From NCBI GenBank assembly GCA_026122225.1, contig JANEZZ010000470.1:730246-794245 (forward strand): a DNA stretch of 64,000 bases, given 5' to 3'. Position 1 is the stretch's first letter. Each line of letters starts with the position of its first letter. The translations under genes and the position numbers were made by a program. Under the pieces are notes generated by a model that was not told the DNA's origin, searched no databases, and saw nothing but the letters and a program-made list of their open reading frames with translations. This DNA comes from Heloderma charlesbogerti (Eukaryota > Chordata > Lepidosauria > Squamata > Helodermatidae). Positions 42,111-53,944 of this stretch are shown one piece after another.

Positions 42111-43424
42111 TTGTGAAGTCCACCTGATTGCTCACCAACAAACTTACTACAGTAGGTGTTACTGCTTCAGGGATGAAAGATGGCATATAAATGTAGATGA
42201 GGATGATGACAACAGCAGCCATTTCAAAAAATCTCTACATCTAAACATATATATAACAAAACAATCCTATGGTCCCTGGGCCAGCGTCCCAGGGACTGTA
42301 GGATTGTTCTGATTCCCCTTCCAAGGTCATAGACAATGCTCTGACCTAGGAGGGGGGTAACCCCCCCACAGCTGGAATGGAAAGAACCACCCTGGCTGCT
42401 CTCCAAGATTGGAAATGAGATCTCAGATGAGAAGAATCAGTGATGTTCTGGTGGGCGGGGAGGAGAGGAGACCGGAGAGACCTAGAGATGAATTCTCCTG
42501 AGTCTCCTCCAGCCTACATCCCTAGGTTAGATGAAGGTGTCAGGGATGGTCCTACCATCACATCAAGTGGGGCATCTGCCCCGCACAGCATATGGTGGGG
42601 AGCAAATAGAGGTGACAAAATTTTGGCAGACAATGCTGTGTTTCCCTTGTACCCTAAGCTAGCTTGCTGACCCCTGGTCCATGGAGGATGGTCCCATTCC
42701 AGGCATTGATGTCCCATTCCAGGCATTGATGTCAGATTCTTCTGCCAGACTGTTCAGTGTTGGTACGGGAAACTGGGTTTCTGTGGAATGAAAACACTTT
42801 CTTCTTTATTTCTGGCAGCAAAGTGTTGTGGCTCAGACATGAAAGGGAGAGATCTTCAACCTTTGATGATTTTGTGCACACACTTTGGATGCAGTCTATA
42901 ATTTGGAATAGCCAAAAACACCCTGTGGTTTCTTAAGTTTGGCTCTGAGCACGTATGGAGAGTCATGGAGCAGGCTTGTTCAACTGTGATAAAGTTTTCC
43001 TGCTGAAGATAATTTTTCATATGCCTACCAATTCCTCATGTGTTAAAATGACTACGAGAGAGAGAGAGAGAGAGAGACTTTGGAAGTGATGACAGCTTTT
43101 TTTCTGGGCACCTCGGAGGGACTTTCTGGTCTGATTCAGATATTATTTCCAGGGCAAAAAGAGGAAAGGCTCAATTTTTGTGAGATATTTTTTGAGGAAA
43201 GAAATCCTGCACAGGAAATATAATTAAGAATTGTGCTGACTAAAAGTGATTTACTACATAAACATGTAACAGGCAGCAAAACCTATTGAATCTATGCATG
43301 TGACCAAAAAGCAGAAGAAAACAAACCCTTTGGTCTCATACGGCAAAATTCAACACTGATTGGCGATTCAAAGGTTGCATTGTTTGTGGTATCGTCTGCA
43401 TCTGAGCCTCCACACTGAGCTTCA
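42111..43424. other. Duplicon and unclassified DNA
   Basis: 42880-43200 matches 60500-60800, including the (GA)n at 43052. The part 42250-42560 belongs to the old repeat of 32220-32590. No exon was found. Confidence 0.45.
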
Positions 43425-43620
43425 GAGGGACCATGGTTCAGTAGTAGAGCCCTCATTTTAAATGCAGAAAGTCCCAGTTTCAATCCCCGGTATCTCCAGA
43501 TACAGCTCAGAAAGAATCCTGCCTGAAAACCTGGAGAGCCGCTGCCAGTCAGTTTCGGCAATACTGGGCTAAGATGGACCAAGGGTCTGACTCAGAAGAA
43601 GGCAGCTCCCCAGCTCCATA
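43425..43620 (+). mobile_element. tRNA-derived SINE
   Basis: It contains GACCATGGTTCAGTAGTAGA, AGTTTCAATCCCCGG (box B) and the AGAAGGCAGCTCC end. Confidence 0.65.
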
Positions 43621-44139
43621 CGTTTCCTAGTGCTCCATCACCTCCAAGAAGTAAAGCAGGACCCTTGTCAGAGTCACCAGGCTTTGGTGTGAGCAGAAGG
43701 GCTGTTTCTCCCCCTCAAGGTATACAACAGATGAACAGGACCCATGTTCTCGCCTTGACTGGCATGGGGCTTGAGCTCCCACCTCTTGCTTCCAGAAGCT
43801 ACACCGAGCCCCTTGTCTCAGGCGGCGGATTGGGAGGGGCAGCAGAACAAGTGCCTCCTTCCCCGCTGTGTGACCAGAGCCTCCAAAACAAGTGAGCACC
43901 TTCCATGCAGTGCTACGTGAGCTCCCACTGATGGTGTCATCCTGCCCACCAGGTGGTAGGGTGCTGCTGGTGGGTCCCTTTTTCTTCAGATTCAAGTGCA
44001 GCCAATGCCACACTTGAAAGAGAAGGGGAAGGGAAGCATAGCGGCTAGAGGGGGTCTTGTGTCCTCTTTTATACAGGACTGTCCTTTATGTGCAGGGCTG
44101 CCCTGTCCAATTCCAGTTTGAAGATCAAGAAGCATAGGG

Positions 44140-44345
44140 AAGGGGCAATAGCTCAGTGGTCAGTGTTGGTACGGGAAATAGAGCACCTGCATTGCATGCA
44201 GAAGGTCTCCAGTTCCATCCCCGACATCTCCAGCTAGGGCTAGAAAAGAGTCCTCCCTTAAACCCTAGGGAGCTGCTGTCAGTGAGTCTTGACAATACTG
44301 GGCTAGATCGACTAATCGTCTGATTCAGGATCAGGTGGCTTCCTT
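44140..44345 (+). mobile_element. tRNA-derived SINE with a short internal duplication
   Basis: GGGGCAATAGCTCAGTGGTC is followed by CAGTTCCATCCCCGACATCT. A piece, GTCAGTGTTGGTACGGGAAA, also present at 42755-42775, lies between box A and box B. Confidence 0.6.
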
Positions 44346-44462
44346 TGTCTTGAGCAACTGCTTCCTGTCAAGAGTTAGCACCATAACTGTCATTCCTGGC
44401 AAGAAATTCGAAGAGAGCCCAATTTTTCCCTGGGCAATTTAACATAACTCCAGTCCCACATT

Positions 44463-44510
44463 TTGTAGGCCCCTTCCAACTCTACTATTCTATGATTCTA
44501 TGATTCTGTC
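44463..44510 (+). mobile_element. CR1 tail fragment
   Basis: Only the last bases remain: AGGCCCCTTCCAACTCTACT and ATTCTATGATTC repeats. Confidence 0.65.
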
Positions 44511-45201
44511 TAGCGTAAACAGGGATGTGCGAACTCACCCCTGTCCAGATTCTCTGGACTTCTGCCCAGCCCCTGCTCCCACTCGCTGGTCCCTGGACCA
44601 CACTCGAGCCCCTCCCATGCTTGGTGAGCAGCCCGCACTCACCCCTTGTTGAGCACAGTCGCCATTTCTAAAAAAAATAAAACGGCCATCACAAAAATGC
44701 ACATTTTTGTATGCGCAAAAATGTGCATTTTGCAAATGCAGATATTTTCTTATGTGAAATTTGCATTTTTGTGAAGGCACACATTAGTCTGCATACAAAA
44801 ATGTGCATTTTTCATGAAATACGTTATTTCCGCACATTTGCATATGTGCGCATTCGCAAAATGTGCATTTTTGCGTGTGTGCAAATTTGCACATCTTTGC
44901 ACTCTCCATTTTCTTTCTCAAAAAATGATGACCACGAAGCTCAACAAGGCTGCCAGGGTGAGTGCAAGCCATTCACCTACCATGGGCATGGGGTGAGCAG
45001 GGGCAGGGGCTTGGCGAGCACGGCTCGGGGGTGCAGGCAGGAGAAGGTCCACCAGATTCCCAGACTGAATCAGGTGCCCATGCCATCCCTAACTGTAGAT
45101 ATGTCTTAGGTCTGGATGTGTCAGAAAGCAATGCCAAGTCCACACAAGCATCAAGCCATCAGCAGAGATAGGACAGTGCTTGCTTGTTGGGAAGGAAGAA
45201 C

Positions 45202-45906
45202 TAGGTATGTATGAAACACCTACCTGGCTCCATGCCAGGCAATCCACGGTGGGGGGGGGAGGCGCTCCTTCCCTCCCTCTGGAATCCTCGATGGGGGGGA
45301 GGCGATCCGGTCCTCCCCCCTGGAATCCAGCCCGGCCGGCTCTGCTCCGCGGCCAAGCCATGGAGCCGCCGGCCGGCTCCGGCTGCCCACAGCCAGACAT
45401 CCAGCCGCTGGGCAGCCCTGCAGTGATGCAAATGGCGGCTGTCATAGCCACCGCCATTTGCGTCCCTGTATTGAGCCATGATAAGCTATGTAAATATTTA
45501 TGTAGCCTATCACAGCAGGGGGGAAAAACCCAGCGTATGCAAATGGCGGTAGACGCCGCCATTTGCATACGCTGGGTTTCCCCCCCCCACCGTGATAGGC
45601 TACATAAATACCTATGTAGCCTATCACAGCCTCCGCAGGGACGCAAATGGCATCCCTGTGTTAGCCGTGATAGGCTACATAAGTTTTTACATAGCCTATC
45701 ACGGCTATGAAGACAAAGCGAATGGTGGCCACAGGACAGCCGCTATTTGCAAAGCAGTGCGGACGGGAGCAGGTAAGGGCTCCGTTTTGCGCACCTTTTG
45801 TGGGTTGGGGGCGGTGGGGGCTTCGTTCCGCAATGGATTTCAGGGGGCCAAATGCACTAGCATTCAGCCTCACCGAGATCCATCGCGGAATTCTCTGACA
45901 TCCCTA
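45202..45906. mobile_element. Foldback element, copy 14 (705 bp), perfect TSD GGAAGAAC
   Basis: It starts TAGGTATGTATGAAACACCT and ends TCTGACATCCCTA. Three palindromes (near 45478, 45590, 45667). Absent from the two paralogous sites near 18750 and 61020. Confidence 0.88.
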
Positions 45907-46119
45907 GGAAGAACCAGTTTCCAAAGGGCACAGGAGGATCCACTCTGCCACTCTCTCTTTATACCAGGGAACCTGCCAGCTCCATGCTGAAAGCAGGGGT
46001 CTTCATGCTGCAGAAAGAAAGAAAAAAACAAAACACAGAAAGAGTCCATCTGGGGTGAAGTCAACGTGATGAAATCTCAGGATCAAGTGCTGGTTCAAGA
46101 CAATGGTGCTGCATACAGC

Positions 46120-46773
46120 TAGGGATGTACGAATCCCTTACTTGGCTGCGCAGTGGGGGATCCACAGTGGGGGGGAGGCACTCCGTCCCTCCCCCCAGAA
46201 TCCTCCCTGGCCGGCTCCGCTCCACTGCGGCTCCGCAGAGCCTCTGGCCAGGGCCGTTCGCAGAGTTCCAGCCATGGCCGGGCTGCTGCGGCCGCAAATG
46301 GCGGCCGTCGTAGTGGCCGCCATTTGCGTCCTGCTAGGCTGCTGTGATAGGCTACATAAGTATTTATGCCGTTTGCGCCACTGCTCTTTCCATGATAGGC
46401 TACGTAAGTATTTACGTAGCCTATCATGGTAAAGACAGCCACGCAAATGGCATAGTGGCCGCCATTTACGTGGCTGCCTTTACCGTGATAGGCTACGTAA
46501 ATACTTACGTAGCCTATCATGGCAGCCTGGCAGGACGCAAATGGCGGCCGCTATGATGGCTGCCATTTGCGGCCACAGCAGCTGGCTGAGAGACCAGCTG
46601 CTGCCGCCGCCAGAGCTGCCGCTGCCAGAGCATCCGCCCCGGGTAAGCTTAATCCCGGGGGGATTCTGTGGGGGGGCGGGGGTGGAAGGCCATTCCGCCA
46701 CGGGTTTTGGGGGGCTGAATGCCAGTGCATTCGGCCTAACTGAAATCCGTGGCGGAATTCTCCGCCATCCCTA
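46120..46773. mobile_element. Foldback element, copy 15 (654 bp)
   Basis: It starts TAGGGATGTACGAATCCCTT and ends TCTCCGCCATCCCTA. Flanks CATACAGC and TTTACAGC agree at 6 of 8. One of the three palindromes (near 46342) has lost its second arm. Absent from the paralogous sites near 18958 and 61245. Confidence 0.8.
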
Positions 46774-46973
46774 TTTACAGCTGGGCTTTCCTGCAAATGT
46801 GATGGCTGGAACTAGGATCTCCCCCTGGAGTCTTTTGGTCACTTTCTGTCCTTCCAGATCATTCCTCAGCCACCTATCCCTCCCTCTAGCTTCAGATCTG
46901 CTACATGGCCAGGTTTTTCCCTGCACTGACAGACCGCTGGGGCTTTGCATGGTCCTCGATCCACCTGCAAATT

Positions 46974-47512
46974 CTGCCACGGACCCCATGGCGGAAACGA
47001 TCCCTTACCTCCACCTCCTGCTGGAATCCTGTGGAGCCAGATCCTCCCCGCAGCGATTCTGCACTGGCTCCATATTGCTGAGGGATGACTCCAGATGCAA
47101 ATGTCATGGTAGATGCGACTTGTGGCCGTAAAGCTCTTAGATTAACCGAAATGCAGCCATAAATTGTTGCATTTAGCTTAAAGTAAGACCTTTACAGCCA
47201 CAAATGGCATAGTGGACGCCATTTGCGTCTGCAGTCAATCGGCCCAGCCAGCGATATGGCAATGGCGGCTGTATCACTGGCGCTTCGGAGCCAGCCGGTG
47301 GCTCCATGGAATCGCCGTGGAATGAAGCCGGCCAAAGAGGATTACTGGGGGAGGAACAGATCGCTTCCCCCCCTGCTGACACCCTCCCCCGAATGGCAGG
47401 TAAGCCATCCGCCCATCCCTAGCTCACAAGGATTCTGGGGGGAGGGACAGATTGCCTCCCCCCGCGGGCAGATTCCCGAAGGGACGAAAGGTAGGGAATC
47501 TGCCCATCCCTA
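46974..47512. mobile_element. Foldback-family relic, copy 16, left-truncated and rearranged
   Basis: It lacks the TAGGGATG start and begins at AATTCTGCCACGGACC. It has CAAATGGCATAGTGGACGCC palindromic modules and two successive ends, GCCCATCCCTA at about 47411-47421 and again at 47502-47512. No TSD. Confidence 0.6.
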
Positions 47513-48475
47513 GTTTTTGTGGCATGGCAGTGTTACAAAACCTAGATCTGTGTTTTTGTGGTGCAGTCCATGGTGAGCACGTGTGTGAATTCCTGTTTGA
47601 TGGTGCGTTGTTAGCAGTTTCCTGTAAAAATAATGAATATTTGTTTTGTTTTGTTTTTTAAAAAAACTCACAGTTGTTTTTTTAGTGCAGTTTGTGCACA
47701 GAAATGTGACCTGTCATGGATATTTCTCTAAATATCCAAGCACCTTAAAGAATTGCACATTTATTATGGCAGATGCTTTCATGTACTACAATCCAATCAT
47801 GGACACAAAACTGTACATCCGTGGTATCGATAGTCATAGGCAATGAAGAAGTTTACATGCAGATGCCTTATAAACTTTTATCACTAAATGAAAATTCATG
47901 AGGATCTATGATGTTTTCAGGCCACAACCACGAGTGAAACCCTGTATACATTATGATGCAATCTAAGGTCTTGGATGAGAATTATGATTAGGCAAAACTT
48001 TTTGTATCGTGCTGCTAGATCTGTGATTTTAGCTCAGATTTTTTTCTACACCGCCAGAATACCCCTTGTCATCAGGGATCATAGTTGTGCCAATGGGATC
48101 TCTGATAGTGGATAGGAAGTGGGGAGGGGGTGGTTAAGAAAAAAAATAGGCGTCCATGAAGATTTCTACCTCTGGTAGAGGTTTTTGTGGCCTGGCTGTG
48201 TCACAAAGTGCTCGATCTGTGTTTTTGTGGTGCAGGCCATGGTAACAGAGAACTGAGTTCCTCTTAGATGGAGGGTTATTTGAGTGCCCTTATAAAAATA
48301 CTGTGCATTTGTTTTGTTTTGTTTTGTTTTAAAAACATACTTTTTTATATATTGCTGCTTGCGTACACAAAAGGGAGCTGTAATAGAATTTTCTGTAAAT
48401 ATCCAAGTGACTTTTGGCACCTTAAAGACTAACAATTGTATTATAGCAGAAGCTTACGATCTAATCATCAGATTA
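47513..48475 (+). repeat. Diverged direct repeat
   Basis: 47513-47800 and 48178-48475 share TTTTTGTGG, GATCTGTGTTTTTGTGGTGC, TTTGTTTTGTTTTGTTTT and AAATATCCAAG. No coding capacity was seen. Confidence 0.5.
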
Positions 48476-48950
48476 GGGATGTATGAGAAATTGGTTTCAG
48501 TTCGTTTTTTATCCAGATTTGATGCAGTTCATATGTCCCAGACAGAAATCCCTATGTTTCTGAGCTTGCAATGTGATTCAAGCCCCCACCCCACCCCCAA
48601 AGGGGGCTTTCCACATTTCAAAAATGTGCTAAATCATAAGAGAAGAACTCGTGGATTTAAAAATGCATACATTTAAAAATGCAAATGTGTTTTGGCCCAA
48701 AGCAACGAAAGAATGTGTGCAATACACAACCATTACCCAGGTCAACCAAGCAGGTGCTTACTTCACTCGTCATCACCCACCCTCTTGCAAGAAGCGGGAG
48801 AGAATATGCTCTTGTCCAAGATTTTAGTTGTTTAAATTTAGAAGAGGGGATGGGTGTAGACTGCAAACTGAGCAACTCTCCCCACACACACCATGGCTAC
48901 CTCTCCCCATCTCCTGGGAGGAACCTAGAAGGATCCACGTCCCTCTGGCC

Positions 48951-49113
48951 TCAGCTTTCTTTATCCAGGTGACCAGAGGCAGGGCTCACCTCATCCTGCT
49001 GTTGTAATGACCCCAGAGTTGGTCATCCATGTATGCAGAAGCCAGGAATGTGGGCAGCCCTTGTCCAGAGTCCCAGATTACCAGGGGAAAGTGCAGGCAA
49101 TGTGAAGAGAAGC
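48951..49113 (-). pseudogene. MHC class I pseudogene, truncated alpha1 exon
   Basis: On the minus strand after CTTCCCTTGCAG the exon reads GFSSHCLHFPLVIWDSGQGL, then ASAYMDDQLWGHYNSRMR, then TGA at 48988-48986 where the intact gene has CGG (Arg). The reading would resume ALPLVTWIKKAEA but stops at about 48951. There a deletion has fused mid-exon to DNA that in the first gene lies just beyond the donor, removing about 110-120 bp including the splice site. No alpha2, alpha3 or membrane exon follows in the expected 41-48.9 kb interval. Confidence 0.8.
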
Positions 49114-49559
49114 CTGCAAGGGAAGAGAGTGGGGCAGGAATATGGGGGCTGGAGCCAAGGGCACCCCAAACCACCTCTGAAAACCACCTTCCCTTACCAT
49201 GATCCTTCCACCTCCATGAAAGCAGGAAGAGCCTCCTTTGACCCACCAGTTGATGGAAATACACCTAGATGCTCCAATTTATCTTTGCAAATATGGCCTG
49301 GTAAATTAGTGTTCCCCCCATCCACCGCACTGCCACCGAATCCTAGAAACTGTATGTGCTTGTTCATTATGCAAAGGCATAATATTAATTTGTTAACCTT
49401 CTTCAAGTCACGTTGTGTTTGCTGTGCTCATGCCAAGAAAGAAGGGTCTCTCCCAACACAATGCCTGAAGGTGGTTTCTGGTTCCATACCAAGAATATGG
49501 TTCCATACCAAGTTCCATACCAAGAATAGAGCTGCAGGACCAACTGGATGAAAAAAAAA

Positions 49560-50910
49560 AGGAAGAATCTACACCGCTTCCTTGCTCATCTGTCTGCCTG
49601 ATTTTTTTTCTTTGAGTCTGAACACGCTGGGGAGAGCTTGGGCAGTATGTTGTGGTTTCTTCTCTCTACTATTTCTGCTCTTCGGGTATCTCCTAAATAA
49701 ATAAAAAGGAAGTGTTTGTTTTTATGTCCTCGATGGATCCTAAAATTGTACATCCCATCATTATGAAACTTTACAGAGTTGTTCTACCTCTGCCTGGGAT
49801 GGTTTTAGGCATAGTGAAAATGTTGTCTACCACCCTGAAAGAAAATGGCGGTCAACCCAAATTTTTAAAGATGTATAGCTTCAATACCATTTGATCAATG
49901 TCAAGGAAACTTGGCATGATGGTTCAGCACTGCAATGAGCAAATTTCAACCATACCAAAAATGATGTCTGCCATCTTGAAACCAACTGGTGCTGAACTGA
50001 AACTTTCAAAACTCACTGCCTCTATTTGATCAACTATTTGATCAGCTATTTGATCAACATAATTTAGCCTCAAAGATTCATCTATTCATGTTTTTCAATT
50101 GTAGACAGTTTTTAAAAAATCAAGTCCAAATATTGAGAAAATAACCCTGTTCAAGTATGGAAAAAGGACAAATACATTAGACCTGTGTAATTTAAAAATA
50201 AAACAAAACATCACACTAACACGAAAACGAGGACTGCGATGATCCTGCAGAGGTGGGGGGATCAAGACTCCCCCCGGTCCAGTGTAGTGGGGTTGGTTAT
50301 TGCCATGGAGATGTGTTTTGTGCTGTTCTGTTTTCCAGCTCTTTGTTCCCGCCTTGGTTTGTTTGGGCAGGCCTTCCAACCAGTGGCCTGGCATGTGTGG
50401 GACTTTCACTGGAGCTCTGACTGTGAAAGCTAGACACCTGAGGCTTGGCATGCAGACTAAGGGGCCTTCACGGATGTACACCTCAAGGTTACTGGCTTTT
50501 AAAAATGCATTAATTATGATTAATGTAAATTAAGGTTGAAGCCTGGCAGACTTTCTTAGCCAGAAGGCAGTTTTGCAGTTCATACAGTTTGAAGGCAAGA
50601 GGATGTAGTCTGAGGGAAAGAGCTATATGGCTGCCCTCTTCTTCTGGGCAGCCCTCCCTCGAGGGGCTATGGGGGTAACCATGGCAGGGACTGTGCCTAG
50701 GGTCCAGGGCAGGCATAATGTGTCCAGCTCTAGCAGCTGTGTAAGTTTGCTTGAAAGCTTCGGGGTATCCACAACATGAGGGCTATTCCTACCTCTATCT
50801 GGGATGGTTTTAGGCATAGTGAAAATTCCATCCCCCATCTTGAACAAAATGGCAGCCAATCAAAATGTTTGAAGATGCACTGCTTCAATGCAACTGTTTG
50901 TTTGTATATC
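49560..50910. other. Repeat-derived DNA upstream of the minisatellite, no gene
   Basis: 49740-50090 and 50775-50880 share GGGATGGTTTTAGGCATAGT and related sequence. 50410-50860 is the left copy of the duplicated 0.9-kb segment. Confidence 0.45.
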
Positions 50911-51345
50911 CTCCAAGACCATGAAACCTAGACACCTGAAGCTCCAAGACCATGAAACCTAGACCCCTGAAGCTCCAAGACCATGAATCCTAGACACCTG
51001 AAGCTCCAAGTCTGTGAAACCTAGACACCTGAAGCTCCAAGACCATGAAACCTAGACACCTGAAGCTCCAAGACCATGAAACCTAGACACCTGAAGCTCC
51101 AAGACCATGAAACCTAGACACCTGAAGCTCCAAGACCATGAAACCTTGACATCTGAAGCTCCAAGACCATGAAACCTAGACACCTGAAGCTCCAAGACCA
51201 TGAAACCTAGACACCTGAAGCTCCAAGACCGTGAAACCTAAACACCTGAAGCTCCAAGACCATGAAACCTAGACACCTGAAGCTCCAAGACCATGAAACC
51301 TAGACACCTGAAGCTCCAAGACCATGAAACCTAGACATCTGGAAC
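50911..51345 (+). repeat. Minisatellite, 31-bp unit, about 14 copies
   Basis: The unit begins CATGAAACCTAGACACCTGA and ends AGCTCCAAGAC. Copies differ by single bases. The single-copy flanks (GACACCTGAGGCTTGGCATG at about 50431) also recur after the array, so the array lies in a duplicated 0.9-kb segment. Confidence 0.9.
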
Positions 51346-52391
51346 TTGTCATGCAGACTAAGGGGACCTTATGGGTGTACACCTCAGGGTTGTTTGTGTC
51401 TTAAAACACATGACTTATAATTAATTTAAATGCATCTGTGAGGCTGAAGCCTGTGGTACAATCTTCAGGCAGTACATGGCGGACTTTCTTGATCAGCATA
51501 TAGTTCTGCAATTCAGCCAATCTGAAGCCAGAAGGAAGTAGTCTGAGGGAAAGAGTGCTATGGCTGCCCCCTCCCCTCTTCTGCTGGGCAGCCCCCCGTC
51601 AGGGAAATGAAGTGGACAGACCCCTCCCTCAGGGGGCTATGGGGGTCACCATGGCAGGGGTTGTGCCTAGGGGCCAGGGCAGATGTAATGTGCCCAACTC
51701 TGGCAGCTGCATAACTTTGCTTGAAGGCTTCACTGTATCAAACTAAGGGCTGGTCCAGCCCATGCAAAGCTGGGTCCATGTGCTAGTGTAAAAAAGAAAG
51801 AAAGCATAGTGTAAGAAAGAGCACCTGCTGGAAATAAATAACAGCCCCCAACAAATTGGGCAGGTTCATCATGTTTGTTGAACTGCCTTTTCACTTTCTC
51901 AGCCAGGTCCCACGGCTTTTGACCATGGCCTTCACCAGGAATGCATCACCTGACTGCTCTTTGTACACAACGCCTGCATCAAAGTTATGCACTTTGCACA
52001 TGCTCAGCAGCACTCAGCACAGGGCATCATTTTGTGAATTAATGGGACTGCAAGCCTGCCTTTGTTCCAGAATACCCTCCCCCATTGCATATCCGTAACA
52101 CAATTAATCCATGCTAAATGACCTTGCCAATGCATAAAGAGAAATTCCATCATTACTATATCCATATTTCAGGACGTGGGGCTGTGACCAAGGAGCTGTG
52201 AGTTATTAGCCCAGTTGTGCCCCTTTTGCTCTCTGTGTGTGATGGAATGCTGTATGGCAACCAAACGGGGCTATGATGTATCTAATTGTGTATATTGTCT
52301 TAACAGAAGCTATGACTTTTAGTTTCTCTTTTCTTCTTCAAGCCTGTTTGAAGGCTTCTCCCTTTCCCTCTCTCTCATTCTGAGAAGAGCC

Positions 52392-52784
52392 TAGGGGCAT
52401 CTCTACACCCGCCTAAAATCCTGCATTTAAAATGGGGCTTTCTGCTTCCATTTTAAATGCAGGATCAAAATGACTCCCTTTTTCACCTGCTTCCTTTCCT
52501 CCCTCCCCTTTCCCCCTCCTTCTCCCCCATATCTGAGTCTCCCATATCTTTCATTGATATCTCTCCTCTTCTTGCCACTTTTCCTCTTTTCATGGAGGGA
52601 ACTCAAGCAGAACACAACAGGATAATTTGATAGCTCATTATCTGCGATGTATTTAAAGTTGGAACAAAGGGCATTTAGTGCAGGAGACGCCTGGGACAAT
52701 CGCTGCATCATGTAAAAAGCCCACAAACTTCCATGAAGGGGCAATCTCAATCTCAGGATAAAAGCCCAGTGTGAAGGAGCCCTA
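52392..52784. mobile_element. MITE of the CTCTACAC-end family
   Basis: Start TAGGGGCATCTCTACACCCG and end GTGTGAAGGAGCCCTA are inverted. It contains a TTTAAAATGGGGCTTTCTGC and ATTTTAAATGCAGG inner inverted repeat. Confidence 0.6.
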
Positions 52785-53471
52785 GGGCTGAACTGCACAC
52801 TGAACAGGTAAGCTCTCCCTTCCATTTATCAAGCACAAGGGGGTAGAGTGGAGAGTTTCAGGAGTGGGTGACAGACATTGTCTGGGCACAAAGTCTACCC
52901 ACTGAGATAACACAGAGGGGTAGAACAGGCATACACATTTCTCAGAGGCCAGGTGTACCTACCTTGGTAGGCCTGGCACCCAGGCCTTCTTGCTGCTCGG
53001 CCATCAGATATACCAGAAATGCTTCCAAGATAAAGAAAATAATTGAAGAACATGGAGACCCTTTTCCTGACACGTTATGTGAAGCTGTAAATATTTTGAT
53101 AAGGGTGCTGTTGCCAGAAAATACCGGGTACATTCTGCTGTCCTGTGTTTGTACATCTGTGGGGTTTTTTTTCCTTTCATCTTTTTATATCTTAGCTTTT
53201 TATATCTCACACTCCAAAGAAAGTTTGGATGGAGTTCATGATGGCTCTTGCGAAATACGTGACAATCATCATCTTCTGCATTCGTGCTGTCAAAATCCCA
53301 GGATGTTCTGGCACCTCATGTAGGCTTTTATACAGTATGTTATGGAATTTGGTGCTAAGCAACAAAGCACAAGGAAAATATGGGCATACCACTGTGCAGC
53401 TGTACTTTGAAAAGCACCGTGGGTGCTTTAGGAACAAAGAAAAATGATACGAAGAGCAGCAGACCTAATAT

Positions 53472-53745
53472 TTTTATGTATGTATGTATGTATTTATTAT
53501 GTTTATGTCCCACCTTTTTTCCTCAAGGAACCCAAGGCAGTGTACATAATCCTCCTTCTCTCCATTTATCCTCACAACAACAACCCTGTGAGTTAGGTTT
53601 GGCTGAGAGTCTGTGACTGGCTGAAAGTCACTCAGTGAGCTTCCGTGGCCGAGTGAGGACTAGAACCTGAACTCCCGACTCCCAGTCCAACACTCCAGCC
53701 ACTACACCGTAGTGGATCTCCAACACCGTACTGGCTCTCCACAGT
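53472..53745 (-). mobile_element. tRNA-derived SINE, antisense
   Basis: A (GTAT)n tail at 53477-53495 is followed by CCTCACAACAACAACCCTGT and box B in reverse (GAGGACTAGAACCTGAACTC). Confidence 0.65.
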
Positions 53746-53944
53746 ACACAAAACACACGTTCTAGGGAAGGGAAATGCTGCTGCACAGTGATGAAAGTAG
53801 ACTGCAGATTCTATGGGATCTCCTCCCTGACCTCCTGAAATGAAGTCATTTCCTGCTGGCTTTGCATAACGTTTTGCCAAATACCAAAGGTAAACATTTC
53901 CCTTTTGAAAGTCACTCCTCAATCCAATTGCACAGATTATGAGA

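Larger units (their letters stand above)
44320..46975 (-). repeat. MHC class I 3' region, duplicon copy 2 (with insertions)
   Basis: It is paralogous to 18505-19150 and 60810-61440, split by foldback elements at 45202-45906 and 46120-46773 and by a diverged MITE at about 44520-45091. The match ends near 46975 at another, truncated foldback element. The cytoplasmic and later exons expected beyond this point are gone. Confidence 0.65.

Noticed and set aside
41434..42127. Overlapping frames of 99-135 codons suggesting a gene
   Set aside because: They cover the arms of a foldback MITE and read equally well on both strands.
43627..44013. 128-codon open frame on the minus strand
   Set aside because: No domain, no splice signals of note, and part of it is flanking SINE sequence.
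46541..47131. 196-codon open frame on the plus strand
   Set aside because: It runs from a foldback element into the MHC 3' duplicon antisense to the gene. It is not preserved in the paralogous copies and shows no domain.
50911..51345. Possible coding tandem repeat
   Set aside because: The 31-bp unit is not a multiple of three and stops occur in each frame (for example TAG in CCTAGACACC).
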